Source of the DNA: Paludibacteraceae bacterium
GTDB taxonomy: Bacteria > Bacteroidota > Bacteroidia > Bacteroidales > Paludibacteraceae
Direction of reading: 5' to 3'
Assembly: GCA_024405855.1 (NCBI GenBank)
Contig: JAKSNZ010000013.1
Coordinates: 1 to 49,716 of the forward strand
Length of the DNA stretch: 49,716 nucleotides
Positions 33,718 through 41,495 of this stretch are shown here, piece by piece (the first letter of the stretch is position 1; each line of letters begins with the position of its first letter). Below the pieces are notes generated by a model. The model had not been told where the DNA came from. It was given only the letters and a program-made list of their open reading frames with translations, and searched no databases. The position numbers were made by a program, and so were the translations under genes.

Positions 33718-35157
33718 TTAATGTTTTAATGGTATGGTTATTGTAAATGTTGTTCCTTCTCCTATTATACTTTCAACATTGATAGTACCCTTATGTTTTT
33801 TCACCACTTTTTTTACATATGAAAGACCAAGTCCAAAACCCTTTACATTGTGAACATCGCCCGTATGCACTCTTTGAAACTTTTCAAAAATGAGCGGCAA
33901 ATCCTCTCTTGCAATACCAATGCCGTTATCTTCAATTTTTACCGATATTGTATGTTCTCTATTGTCATTAGTTGTTGTTACCTTCAGAATAATTGCCTCA
34001 TTCTCCTTTGAGTACTTGACCGCATTATCAAGAAGGTTATAGATTATGTTTGTAAAATGCATCTCGTCAACTTCAGCAACGGATTGTGTGGCATTAAGAT
34101 AAGTCTCTATATGTCCTTTACTGCCAACTACCTTGATACCAAAATTATCTGTTACCGTGGTGATTATCTGATTTATGTCCACGGGTCTGAAATTCATTAT
34201 AGCCTTCTCGCTTTCAAGCAACGATATCTGCAACACCTTTTCAACTTGAAACCTTAACCTTTTTGTCTCCTCTGATATGACAGAAGTAAGGTGATGTCTC
34301 ATTTTATCTGACCTTGCAACTTCATTATCAGAGAGCATCTGCGATGCCAAAGATATACTTGAAATAGGAGTTTTAAGCTCATGCGTCATATTGTGCATAA
34401 AGTCATTCCTACTCTCCGTCAATTTACGCTGACGATTCATCAACACTATTACAGAAACAAACACTGCAAACAAAAGCAGTGTACAAAATAGAGACAATGA
34501 TGACACTGGAGCAAGAGACTTAAGTATATATGGTTGTTTTTCCGGGAACCACACTCTCATAAAGTTCATGATGTTTCCATAATCACTTGGAAAAAGCATT
34601 TGCGAATACCACTCCTTTTTATCAAGGATACTGTCTTGACGGACAAATGCGGTATCGGAGGAGAAAACATTACCTTCAAAATCAATGAAAGCCACCTTAA
34701 ACGGAGTGGAAATGGAATTTTTATCTAATTCCTGCTCTATAAGAGTTTCAACATGCTCAGCATCAATACGCTCTTTAAGAGGCTTGCGTGGGGCTGTGTT
34801 GAACCACTTCATTGCCGCATCAGTAACCAGTATCCTCTTTCTTGCAAATGTCTCTTTAATAACCTGTCTCTGATGTGGTGATAGAGACATATTGCCTAAT
34901 TGAATTGCGGTAATAATGGAATCATGCTCCACAACACCCGTTTCAAGTTCCTTTCCAAACGCCTCTTTCATATAGGATATGGTCTCCTCATCCTCAAGAA
35001 TTTTAGCAACTTGGTAAAGAGCGCTCCTAACATCGTCATCAAAAGACTTCTCATTAATCTGCAACAATTGCAATGTGTATTGTAACTGCACGCCAACAAG
35101 TCCGATAAATGACAATAGCATGAAAACAGCAAGAATAACCAAACTGTTCTTCTTCAT
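33718..35157 (-). CDS. rprX: Sensor histidine kinase RprX
   Basis: A 479-aa membrane kinase: one N-terminal membrane helix (about 7-27), a periplasmic sensor region (about 30-205), a second helix (about 208-230), an HK domain with phospho-acceptor His in HNMTHELKTPISSI, and an ATPase domain with N box NLLDNAVKYSKEN, G1 VKIEDNGIGIA and G2 GFGLGLSYVKK. Complete and likely active. It leads the rprX-rprY-PorE-like transcript from the -7 box at 35185-35192. Confidence 0.9.
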   Translation of the reverse strand: MKKNSLVILAVFMLLSFIGLVGVQLQYTLQLLQINEKSFDDDVRSALYQVAKILEDEETISYMKEAFGKELETGVVEHDSIITAIQLGNMSLSPHQRQVIKETFARKRILVTDAAMKWFNTAPRKPLKERIDAEHVETLIEQELDKNSISTPFKVAFIDFEGNVFSSDTAFVRQDSILDKKEWYSQMLFPSDYGNIMNFMRVWFPEKQPYILKSLAPVSSLSLFCTLLLFAVFVSVIVLMNRQRKLTESRNDFMHNMTHELKTPISSISLASQMLSDNEVARSDKMRHHLTSVISEETKRLRFQVEKVLQISLLESEKAIMNFRPVDINQIITTVTDNFGIKVVGSKGHIETYLNATQSVAEVDEMHFTNIIYNLLDNAVKYSKENEAIILKVTTTNDNREHTISVKIEDNGIGIAREDLPLIFEKFQRVHTGDVHNVKGFGLGLSYVKKVVKKHKGTINVESIIGEGTTFTITIPLKH

Positions 35158-35166
35158 AAAAACAAC

Positions 35167-35219
35167 TCAACTGTTAAGAGATTGCAAATATACTGAAATT
35201 AACAATTCAAATGTTAAAA
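35167..35219 (-). promoter_or_regulatory. rprX promoter with flanking direct repeats
   Basis: The -7 box (minus strand TATATTTGC) lies at 35185-35192, about 27 bases upstream of the rprX ATG. Similar 13-mers TCAACTGTTAAGA (35167-35179) and TCAAATGTTAAAA (35207-35219) flank it, 40 bp apart. They are candidate regulator-binding sites, possibly for RprY itself. Confidence 0.5.
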
Positions 35220-35241
35220 AATATAAAAATTTTTAACATTT
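35209..35241 (-). terminator. Inverted repeat at the end of the methyltransferase gene
   Basis: AAATGTTAAAAA (35209-35220) and TTTTTAACATTT (35230-35241) are perfect 12-bp complements around a 9-base loop. The right arm overlaps the methyltransferase stop codon. Note that the left arm coincides with one of the repeats upstream of rprX. Confidence 0.55.
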
Positions 35242-36436
35242 ATTTTTTGAAGTGCTTTTCAAAGTGTTTTTTAGGGGTGTGTGATTTGTTTTGGTTTTCT
35301 GATTTCTTAAAATCTCTAAATTTTCCGCCAAAAATTCTGTAGGTTCTTAATTCACATTCAAGTTCTCCATTGTATAACCTTATTTTCTTTGAAGGCTTAA
35401 GTCCTATTTTGTTGAATCCTTCTTCATTGCTTGAAATTATGTGGCAGACAGTATCTGCATAATTGTGCTTTAGTGTGGTGCCCATGGCTGAATAAAGGTT
35501 CTCTATGTCTGCCTTTAATCTCTCTCCGTATGGCGGGTTTGTTATTATGCATAACGGCGATACCGGCGGTGTCAATTTAAGGAAGTCTGCCGTTGTCAAC
35601 TCTATATATTTTGACACCGATGCCGCAGCAATGTTCTGTCTGGCAACTTCAACCGCACCTTTGTTTATATCTGAGGCATATATTTTATGTTTGAACTCAC
35701 GTTCCTGCGAGTCATCATTATACAACTCCTCTAACAGCTCGGCATCAAAATCCTTCCAATCTTCAAAAGCAAAATGCTTACGGAATATACCAGGAGCAAT
35801 ATTACATGCGTATAGTGCCGCTTCAATGGCTATGGTGCCGCTACCGCACATAGGGTCCATAAAATCACTCTTTGTATCCCATCCGCTTAATAATACAAGT
35901 CCGGCTGCAAGCACCTCATTCATTGGGGCTGGTGTCTGAGCCACTCTGTATCCCCTCCTGTAAAGCGGCTCTCCGCTACTGTCAAGGCTTACAGTACACT
36001 TGTTTCCTGCTATATATAGGTTTATAAATATGTTTGGATTTGCTATTGAAACATTGGGTCGCTTGCCACACTTTTCTGAAAAATAGTCTGCTATGGCATC
36101 TTTTGCCTTATAGACTGCAAATCTGGAGTTTGCAACAACATCAGAATAGATGGTCTGTTCAATTAGAAATGTTTGGTCAAGTGACATTATTTCATCCCAC
36201 TTTATTGACTTTACACCGCTATATACGTCATCGGCACTCTTTACATCAAATGTCTTGATTGGCTTTAATACTCTTAACGCTGTTCTTAGACATAGGTTTG
36301 CCCTGTATAGCATCCGCTTGTCTCCGCTGAAATTGACGGCACGTCTTACCGCCTCCACATCTTTTGCCCCAAGTGCCTTCAACTCTTCTGACAGTACACC
36401 TTCAAGACCGGCAAATGTCTTTGCTGTAAAATTCAT
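35240..36436 (-). CDS. THUMP-domain class I rRNA methyltransferase (RlmL N-half / YpsC-like)
   Basis: Predicted to methylate a guanine N2 in 23S rRNA with S-adenosylmethionine. The 398-aa protein has an N-terminal ferredoxin-like/THUMP RNA-binding region (about 1-155; FAGLEGVLSEELKALGAKDV), a SAM motif DPMCGSGTIAIEAAL (about 195-209), and catalytic ITNPPYGERL (about 295-304). The C-terminus is a basic His/Lys tail likely to contact RNA. The E. coli enzyme is fused to RlmK; here the second half is absent, as in most bacteria. It follows the small membrane protein gene by 1 base. Confidence 0.88.
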   Translation of the reverse strand: MNFTAKTFAGLEGVLSEELKALGAKDVEAVRRAVNFSGDKRMLYRANLCLRTALRVLKPIKTFDVKSADDVYSGVKSIKWDEIMSLDQTFLIEQTIYSDVVANSRFAVYKAKDAIADYFSEKCGKRPNVSIANPNIFINLYIAGNKCTVSLDSSGEPLYRRGYRVAQTPAPMNEVLAAGLVLLSGWDTKSDFMDPMCGSGTIAIEAALYACNIAPGIFRKHFAFEDWKDFDAELLEELYNDDSQEREFKHKIYASDINKGAVEVARQNIAAASVSKYIELTTADFLKLTPPVSPLCIITNPPYGERLKADIENLYSAMGTTLKHNYADTVCHIISSNEEGFNKIGLKPSKKIRLYNGELECELRTYRIFGGKFRDFKKSENQNKSHTPKKHFEKHFKK

Positions 36437-36437
36437 G

Positions 36438-36830
36438 TTATCCTAAAATCATTATCGCCTTTTCCCTTACTGAATATGGCGGTTCTATTCCTCTTAACTG
36501 TAGGCTTCTGAGCCAACCTGCAACATCACTCTCTTTCATTGTCATAAGCACCTCTTCAAACTCCGCTATCTGCTCTTCTGTATAATCCTCAGGATTTATA
36601 CCTTTATAGACGTCCAATTCCTCATCATCATAGTAATCAGGCTTGAACTGCGGATTATACTTGCCTGTCTTTTCACAAATTTCATGGGCTCCGCAACACT
36701 CTCCGTCAGAAATAGGTGTTGACTTCTGTTCCGGCTCTTCATTTTTTGCTGACTTTTTTCTTGTATACTTGTTAAGGATGACAATCAACACCCCCAAGAG
36801 AATAAATGCTATTAAAAGATATATGGTCAT
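36438..36830 (-). CDS. Small membrane-anchored protein with a CCGAHEIC motif
   Basis: No function recognised. The 130-aa protein has one N-terminal membrane helix (about 2-22), a basic cytoplasmic-type stretch (KYTRKKSAKN), then GECCGAHEICEK (about 48-59) whose three Cys and one His could bind metal or form disulfides, and an acidic region followed by a helical C-terminal domain (ESDVAGWLRSLQLRGIEPPY, then REKAIMIL). It lies between DUF4294 (21 bases) and the methyltransferase (1 base), so it is co-transcribed with both. Appears conserved in Bacteroidales from memory. Confidence 0.75.
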   Translation of the reverse strand: MTIYLLIAFILLGVLIVILNKYTRKKSAKNEEPEQKSTPISDGECCGAHEICEKTGKYNPQFKPDYYDDEELDVYKGINPEDYTEEQIAEFEEVLMTMKESDVAGWLRSLQLRGIEPPYSVREKAIMILG

Positions 36831-36851
36831 TTTTTAATTGAAAATTAACTA

Positions 36852-37457
36852 TTATAACAACCCTGCTTCATATAAGGTTATAACTCTCTCTATTATTCTG
36901 TCCTTCTCTCTGGTGGAAAGGTTGAAGTCATCTTTCAAGTCTGCTCCGCATATCTTTGCAAATACCTGCCACCACCAAGCCACAAAACCGCCTCTTATCT
37001 CCTTTATAAGCTCATAGCCCGTCTTGTCAAGCTCCCTATTAATCAACTTAATCATCATTTTTCCCTGAGACAGAGTAAAAGTCCTCATGGTGGGCTCATA
37101 TTGCTTTAGCAACTGCTTTTCATATTTTTTTGTGTACTTCTTACGTTCCTTTAGATTCTGGATTGTATCAAATTTGGCGTTAACCATAGCATATTCTCTT
37201 GCCACAATTTTTACGTATGGGTAAACCTTTTTTACATCACGTACGGTCTTCCAATAAAAATTCTCACTCTTTTTATTGGTTATTTTTGGGTAGACGGGAA
37301 GTTCCCTGAGCATAACATACGGCAAAGTGTCACCATGCTCAATTGTTACCGGCAAAACATATCCATGTAATGCCTCACTGAATATTTGACCGAAACATTG
37401 TGCTGAAATAATCAGCATTAGTGCGGATAAAAATGCTATGAAACAAAATTTTTTCAT
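36852..37457 (-). CDS. DUF4294 family secreted protein
   Basis: Function unknown. From ATG 37457 the product is 201 aa with a signal peptide (MKKFCFIAFLSALMLIISAQ). The DUF4294 core is clear: LRELPVYPK, NFYWKTVRDVKKVYPYVKIV, AREYAMVNAKFDTIQNLKER, TMRTFTLSQGKMMIKLINRE, then a Trp-rich FVAWWWQVFAKICG. The many Arg/Lys and Tyr residues suggest a helical periplasmic protein. The frame reaches 37499, but the -7 box at 37467-37474 lies inside that extension, so the shorter start is chosen. Confidence 0.82.
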   Translation of the reverse strand: MKKFCFIAFLSALMLIISAQCFGQIFSEALHGYVLPVTIEHGDTLPYVMLRELPVYPKITNKKSENFYWKTVRDVKKVYPYVKIVAREYAMVNAKFDTIQNLKERKKYTKKYEKQLLKQYEPTMRTFTLSQGKMMIKLINRELDKTGYELIKEIRGGFVAWWWQVFAKICGADLKDDFNLSTREKDRIIERVITLYEAGLL

Positions 37458-37466
37458 TTTATACGG

Positions 37467-37474
37467 CAAATTTA
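37467..37474 (-). promoter_or_regulatory. Promoter -7 box for the DUF4294 operon
   Basis: The minus strand reads TAAATTTGC, ending 9 bases before ATG 37457; the leader would be only a few bases. Confidence 0.45.
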
Positions 37475-37487
37475 TATTTATTCTTGC

Positions 37488-37495
37488 TAACTTTG
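37488..37495 (+). promoter_or_regulatory. Promoter -7 box for the PorV-like gene
   Basis: TAACTTTGT is an exact TAnnTTTG match, 78 bases before ATG 37574, divergent from the DUF4294 promoter 13 bases away. Confidence 0.45.
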
Positions 37496-37573
37496 TCAAA
37501 AATATAGAAATATTTTTTCTTTTAGACTTTTTTCTTACTCCTCATTTTGCTGCCGCAAGGTATTTTAAGGCAA

Positions 37574-38344
37574 ATGAGGTTTTTTGTTACTCTTTTTTTT
37601 ATGATTTTCTGCTCTTCCGTTTTTGCGGAAGAGATTATTTCCGTTCCGCATATCAGCGATACCCGCTCTAACTCCGATGCCGTAAACTCGCTTGTTTCAA
37701 ACCCTACTTTTACAGCAAACTATACTAACAATTTCTTTCTTCCTGAAATTGGACTTGCTAATGTAGGATTAGTTTATCCTTCAAAATATTTGAACACGTC
37801 CTGCTCTGTTTCTTACTATGGTTACAGTGAGTTTTGGAATATAGGGGCTACCATAGGTTTCTCCCACTATTTCAAAAAGTACATATCAATTGGTTTGGAG
37901 GGCTTTTTTTATGGCTGTCATTTCAACACCGATACAGGATTTAAGGCAACAGGAGGGTTGAATCTGAGTATTTTAGCTTTCCCTACAAAAAAACTTTCAA
38001 TAGGATTGCTTGCAGAAAACATTACATTCTCAAAACTACCCGTAGTGTTCCGTCTTGGCGTTGGATACCGCATTGCAGAAAAAGTGAATCTTGCATTTGA
38101 AGGCGGCATAGAACTGAAACAGCCTTTTTTCATATCAATGGATTTTGAATACATACCTGTTTCCCAATTCATACTCAGATGCGGACTTGGCTATCGCACC
38201 TCAGCCTCAGCAAGTGTGGGTTTTGGATTAAGGCTAAAAGGTTTTATCCTTGACTTTAATGTGGACTACAGACTACGGAGCGGTGTAGGATGCAAAGCAA
38301 GCATCGGGTTTCAAACTAAAAAGAAGAGGACAAATGAGAAGTAG
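37574..38344 (+). CDS. PorV/FadL-like outer-membrane beta-barrel protein
   Basis: A 256-aa protein with a signal peptide (MRFFVTLFFMIFCSSVFA) followed by the N-terminal pattern ending SLVSNPTFTANYTNNFFLPE and repeated amphipathic strands (IGLANVGLVYP, WNIGATIGFSHYF, LSIGLLAENITFSK, FRLGVGYRIAEKVNLAFEGG, FILRCGLGYRTSASASVGFG). This is the look of PorV/PorQ-type barrels of the FadL superfamily. An upstream ATG at 37547 gives no signal peptide and is not used. It overlaps the next gene by 11 bases, so the two proteins are probably made and used together. Confidence 0.75.
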   Translation: MRFFVTLFFMIFCSSVFAEEIISVPHISDTRSNSDAVNSLVSNPTFTANYTNNFFLPEIGLANVGLVYPSKYLNTSCSVSYYGYSEFWNIGATIGFSHYFKKYISIGLEGFFYGCHFNTDTGFKATGGLNLSILAFPTKKLSIGLLAENITFSKLPVVFRLGVGYRIAEKVNLAFEGGIELKQPFFISMDFEYIPVSQFILRCGLGYRTSASASVGFGLRLKGFILDFNVDYRLRSGVGCKASIGFQTKKKRTNEK

Positions 38345-40187
38345 GTCTCTGTTTATATTGTTGCTCTGCTTTTGTTCCGCTTTTGCCACTGATTATGACA
38401 TGCTTATTGACTTGGAACGTGCTGTTGATTCTGACTTTTCAGAACTTAATGTTGAGGAGGTTACTGATGATGTGGAGGATATGAAGGAGAGGCTCTCCTT
38501 TTTAGTTGAAAATCCTATAAACCTTAATGTCGCCACAAGAAATGAATTGGAGGCACTTCCTTTTCTAAATATAACTCAAGTTGAAAATCTGCAGGAATAT
38601 ATTTTTGACTACGGCTCCATGAAAACCATTTATGAACTTGCTCTTATTGAAGGTTTTGACCCTGTTACAATAAGAATGATGCTACCTTTTGTAGTCGTAA
38701 GGCCTACTGAAACTTTTAACAGGTTCTCTTTCAAGAATATAGGCAAATACGGCAAATCACAACTGACTGTTAAGGCAAACGGAACTGTGCAACCTTCAGC
38801 GGAGTATGCTAACGGAAAGTATTTAGGAAAGCCTTATGGTCTGTCTATAAAGTATTTCTTCAAACATAAAAATTTCAGTGTAGGGTTATTGGGTGCAAAA
38901 TCTGAAGGAGAGCCTTTTGACTTTAAATATAACAAAGGTTTTGATTTTTATAGCGGACATATTGCCTTTATGAATCTTACAAAACACATAAAGGGTATAT
39001 TTATAGGTGATTATAAATTGAGTTTTGGGCAAGGTTTGGTAATGAGGTCCGCCTCCTCTTTTTCAAGTTCCGCCTTTGGCTCAAATGTTATTTTCAGTGA
39101 TAATGTCAAACCCTCATACAGTACTACTGAAACTGGATATTTTAGGGGGTTGGCTCTCTCTTTTGGCGGTAAAAGATATAATGTAAATCTTTTTACTTCG
39201 CACACTCAGTACAATAAGAATGAGGGTTATCACCGCACTGTTTCTGATTTTGAAAAAAGATATAAGACTCCTTCTTATATGTTAGGTGGAAATTTCAGTT
39301 TTTTCAACCGATACTATAAAGTGGGCTTTACCGGATATTATGATTTTGCTGACAAATCATTTAATGTGGGTATTGACTATATGTTCAGTATAAAAAGGTT
39401 TAAGTTTGCTGGTGAGACCGCTTTTGACCGCAATTTCAAGTTTGCCACCATCAATACCTTGACTATTCTCTGCAGTGACAACTTTTCTTTTACATCGTTG
39501 TTCAGGTATTATCCTGTGGGATTTACATCAAAATTAGGAAATGCCTATTCAAGAAATTCGCTAAATGGTGAAACGGGACTGTATTTGGGATTTGAGGCAT
39601 CGCCGTGGAGAAGTTGGAAATTCACTTTACTGTCTGATATTTTTAATATCAATGCCATTAAATCTTCTGTGAAGAAGCCTTATACCGGTTTTAACGTCAA
39701 TTTTAAGGCTTTGTATTCACCTGCTGAAAATAATGAAGGTTATTTCAAATATAATGTAATAAGTAGGGAGAAACAAGACGGAACATATTACAAGCACTCC
39801 TTTACTTTTAATTACTCTGTTCTTCTTAATAAGCAGATAACCATTAAATCAACTATTGCCGCAAATTATTATAACAAATCTTTTGGTTATCTTTTATCGT
39901 TCAACGGTGGTTGGGAAACTAAAGACAATTTGTTCTCTTTTATTTCAGGTGCCTCTTTTTTTGATATTCCTAATTATGACAATGTTATTTACAATTATGA
40001 ACCAACTATACTCTATGGTTACTCTTCTCCGCAGTATTATGGTATAGGATGCAGATTCTATATTGTGCTTAAGGTTAATCCTATTAAGTATATGTCTATA
40101 AATGTTAAAGTGTCAGATACTTATTATATTGAAAGTAATGATGCTCATAAAACCAAAATTGAAGCGATTTTCAATTATAAGTTTTAA
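38334..40187 (+). CDS. Helix-hairpin-helix outer-membrane protein (ComEA-like domain plus beta-rich region)
   Basis: A 617-aa exported protein: signal peptide (1-18, ending SAFA), a ComEA-type helix-hairpin-helix pair (about 58-125; NPINLNVATRNELEALPFLN, then FDYGSMKTIYELALIEGFDP), and a long region of alternating strands to a final INYKF-like aromatic end, consistent with a barrel. HhH modules usually bind DNA backbones, so a surface or periplasmic DNA-binding barrel is conceivable but unproven. It is translationally coupled to the PorV-like gene. Its stop codon overlaps the convergent nadA stop. Confidence 0.78.
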   Translation: MRSRSLFILLLCFCSAFATDYDMLIDLERAVDSDFSELNVEEVTDDVEDMKERLSFLVENPINLNVATRNELEALPFLNITQVENLQEYIFDYGSMKTIYELALIEGFDPVTIRMMLPFVVVRPTETFNRFSFKNIGKYGKSQLTVKANGTVQPSAEYANGKYLGKPYGLSIKYFFKHKNFSVGLLGAKSEGEPFDFKYNKGFDFYSGHIAFMNLTKHIKGIFIGDYKLSFGQGLVMRSASSFSSSAFGSNVIFSDNVKPSYSTTETGYFRGLALSFGGKRYNVNLFTSHTQYNKNEGYHRTVSDFEKRYKTPSYMLGGNFSFFNRYYKVGFTGYYDFADKSFNVGIDYMFSIKRFKFAGETAFDRNFKFATINTLTILCSDNFSFTSLFRYYPVGFTSKLGNAYSRNSLNGETGLYLGFEASPWRSWKFTLLSDIFNINAIKSSVKKPYTGFNVNFKALYSPAENNEGYFKYNVISREKQDGTYYKHSFTFNYSVLLNKQITIKSTIAANYYNKSFGYLLSFNGGWETKDNLFSFISGASFFDIPNYDNVIYNYEPTILYGYSSPQYYGIGCRFYIVLKVNPIKYMSINVKVSDTYYIESNDAHKTKIEAIFNYKF

Positions 40188-41104
40188 CTTAACTTTAACA
40201 TGGCATCAATTGGTTTTATTGCCTCTTTTCTTAATTTTTCATCTATAATTATTTCAGGCGATTCATTTTTGAGACATTGGTATAGTTTTTCTAATGTGTT
40301 TTGACGCATATATTCACATTTATTACATTCTATATTGTCTTCTTCAACAGGAGCGGCTATAAATTCTCTATCCGGATATTTTATTTTCATTTGGTGTAGT
40401 ATTCCACACTCTGTAACCACTATGAATTTTTTTGCACTACTTTTTTCTACATAATTCAGTATTGCTAATGTACTTCCTGCAAAATCTGCAAGTTCCGTTA
40501 CCTCTTTCTTACATTCAGGATGAACTAATATTTCTGCATCGGGGTACTTTTTCTTTAAATCTTTTATTTTACTATATGAAAAACGTTGATGCACATGACA
40601 ACCTCCTTCCCAAAGAAGCATATTTCTTCCTGTCACTTTATTTATGTAACCTCCTAAATTCTTATCCGGTCCGAATATTAATTTTGCATCTTTTGGTAGT
40701 GAATCAACTATTTTTTTTGCGTTTGATGATGTTACCACTATATCTGTAAGTGCCTTAACCTCTGCTGTTGTATTTACGTATGATATAACTTTATAATCCG
40801 GATACTTTTCCTTAAGTCTTTTCAAATCTTTTGGATTACAACTGTCTGCAAGTGAACATCCTGCCTTTATATCAGGTATCAATACCTTTTTATTTGGTGA
40901 CAGTATTTTAGCGGTTTCTCCCATAAAATTAACACCACATACCACAATAATATCTTCCTTTACATTTATCGCTATTTTAGCAAGAGCAAGGGAATCTCCT
41001 ATATAATCCGCTACATCCTGTATATCATTATCCTGATAATAATGTGCCATAATACAGGCATTTTTCTCTTTTTTAAGTTTTAATATCTCTTCTTTTAGAT
41101 TCAT
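40184..41104 (-). CDS. nadA: Quinolinate synthase
   Basis: Condenses iminoaspartate with dihydroxyacetone phosphate to quinolinate in NAD synthesis, using a [4Fe-4S] cluster. The 306-aa protein has the family start AHYYQDNDIQDVADYIGDSL, three pseudo-repeats, and cluster Cys candidates in CGVNFMGETAKIL, TECGILHQMK and CNKCEYMRQNT. Length is normal. The sequence is Lys/Ile-rich and notably A/T-rich, as are its neighbours to 44 kb. I see no nadB or nadC nearby. It starts just left of the probable replication origin. Confidence 0.96.
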   Translation of the reverse strand: MNLKEEILKLKKEKNACIMAHYYQDNDIQDVADYIGDSLALAKIAINVKEDIIVVCGVNFMGETAKILSPNKKVLIPDIKAGCSLADSCNPKDLKRLKEKYPDYKVISYVNTTAEVKALTDIVVTSSNAKKIVDSLPKDAKLIFGPDKNLGGYINKVTGRNMLLWEGGCHVHQRFSYSKIKDLKKKYPDAEILVHPECKKEVTELADFAGSTLAILNYVEKSSAKKFIVVTECGILHQMKIKYPDREFIAAPVEEDNIECNKCEYMRQNTLEKLYQCLKNESPEIIIDEKLRKEAIKPIDAMLKLS

Positions 41105-41495
41105 ATTATTATTTATTTTTAATTCTTTCAGAAAAACTCTAATGATTATAATATTTGTGTTAATTGTGTCAAAAATTTTATTCTATTTTATTTTGTAGTT
41201 ATAAATAAACACTCTTATTCAAAATTATTGACAGGTTATTAACAAGTCAAATATTTAATTTTCTTTTAGTTAAATAAATTATAAACACTCTTTATTTTTA
41301 TGCAAATGTACAAAACTTTTTACTAATGTTATCATATTTTTTGTGGATAACATCTGTTGATTAATTTCAATAAAAAAATCTATAAAAATTTGGTTGTTAA
41401 ATTATTTTATATACCAAATCAATTTTTTTAATTTCAAAATTTATTTATTGCAATGTTATTGTCAGTTTATTAACAGAGTTATTAACAAAATATAC
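41105..41495. other. Probable chromosomal replication origin (oriC)
   Basis: A 391-bp gap between nadA and dprA without a gene, about 17% G+C by my hand count. It holds a perfect DnaA box on the minus strand (TTATCCACA, 41342-41350). One-mismatch boxes TTATTGACA (41225-41233) and TTATTAACA (41236-41244) lie 11 bp apart; TTATTAACA occurs again at 41467-41475 and 41479-41487, 12 bp apart, with a weaker TTATTGTCA at 41456-41464. Helical phasing of boxes around an A/T-rich unwinding zone is the classic oriC layout. parS sites 8 kb to the right agree. Confidence 0.7.
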
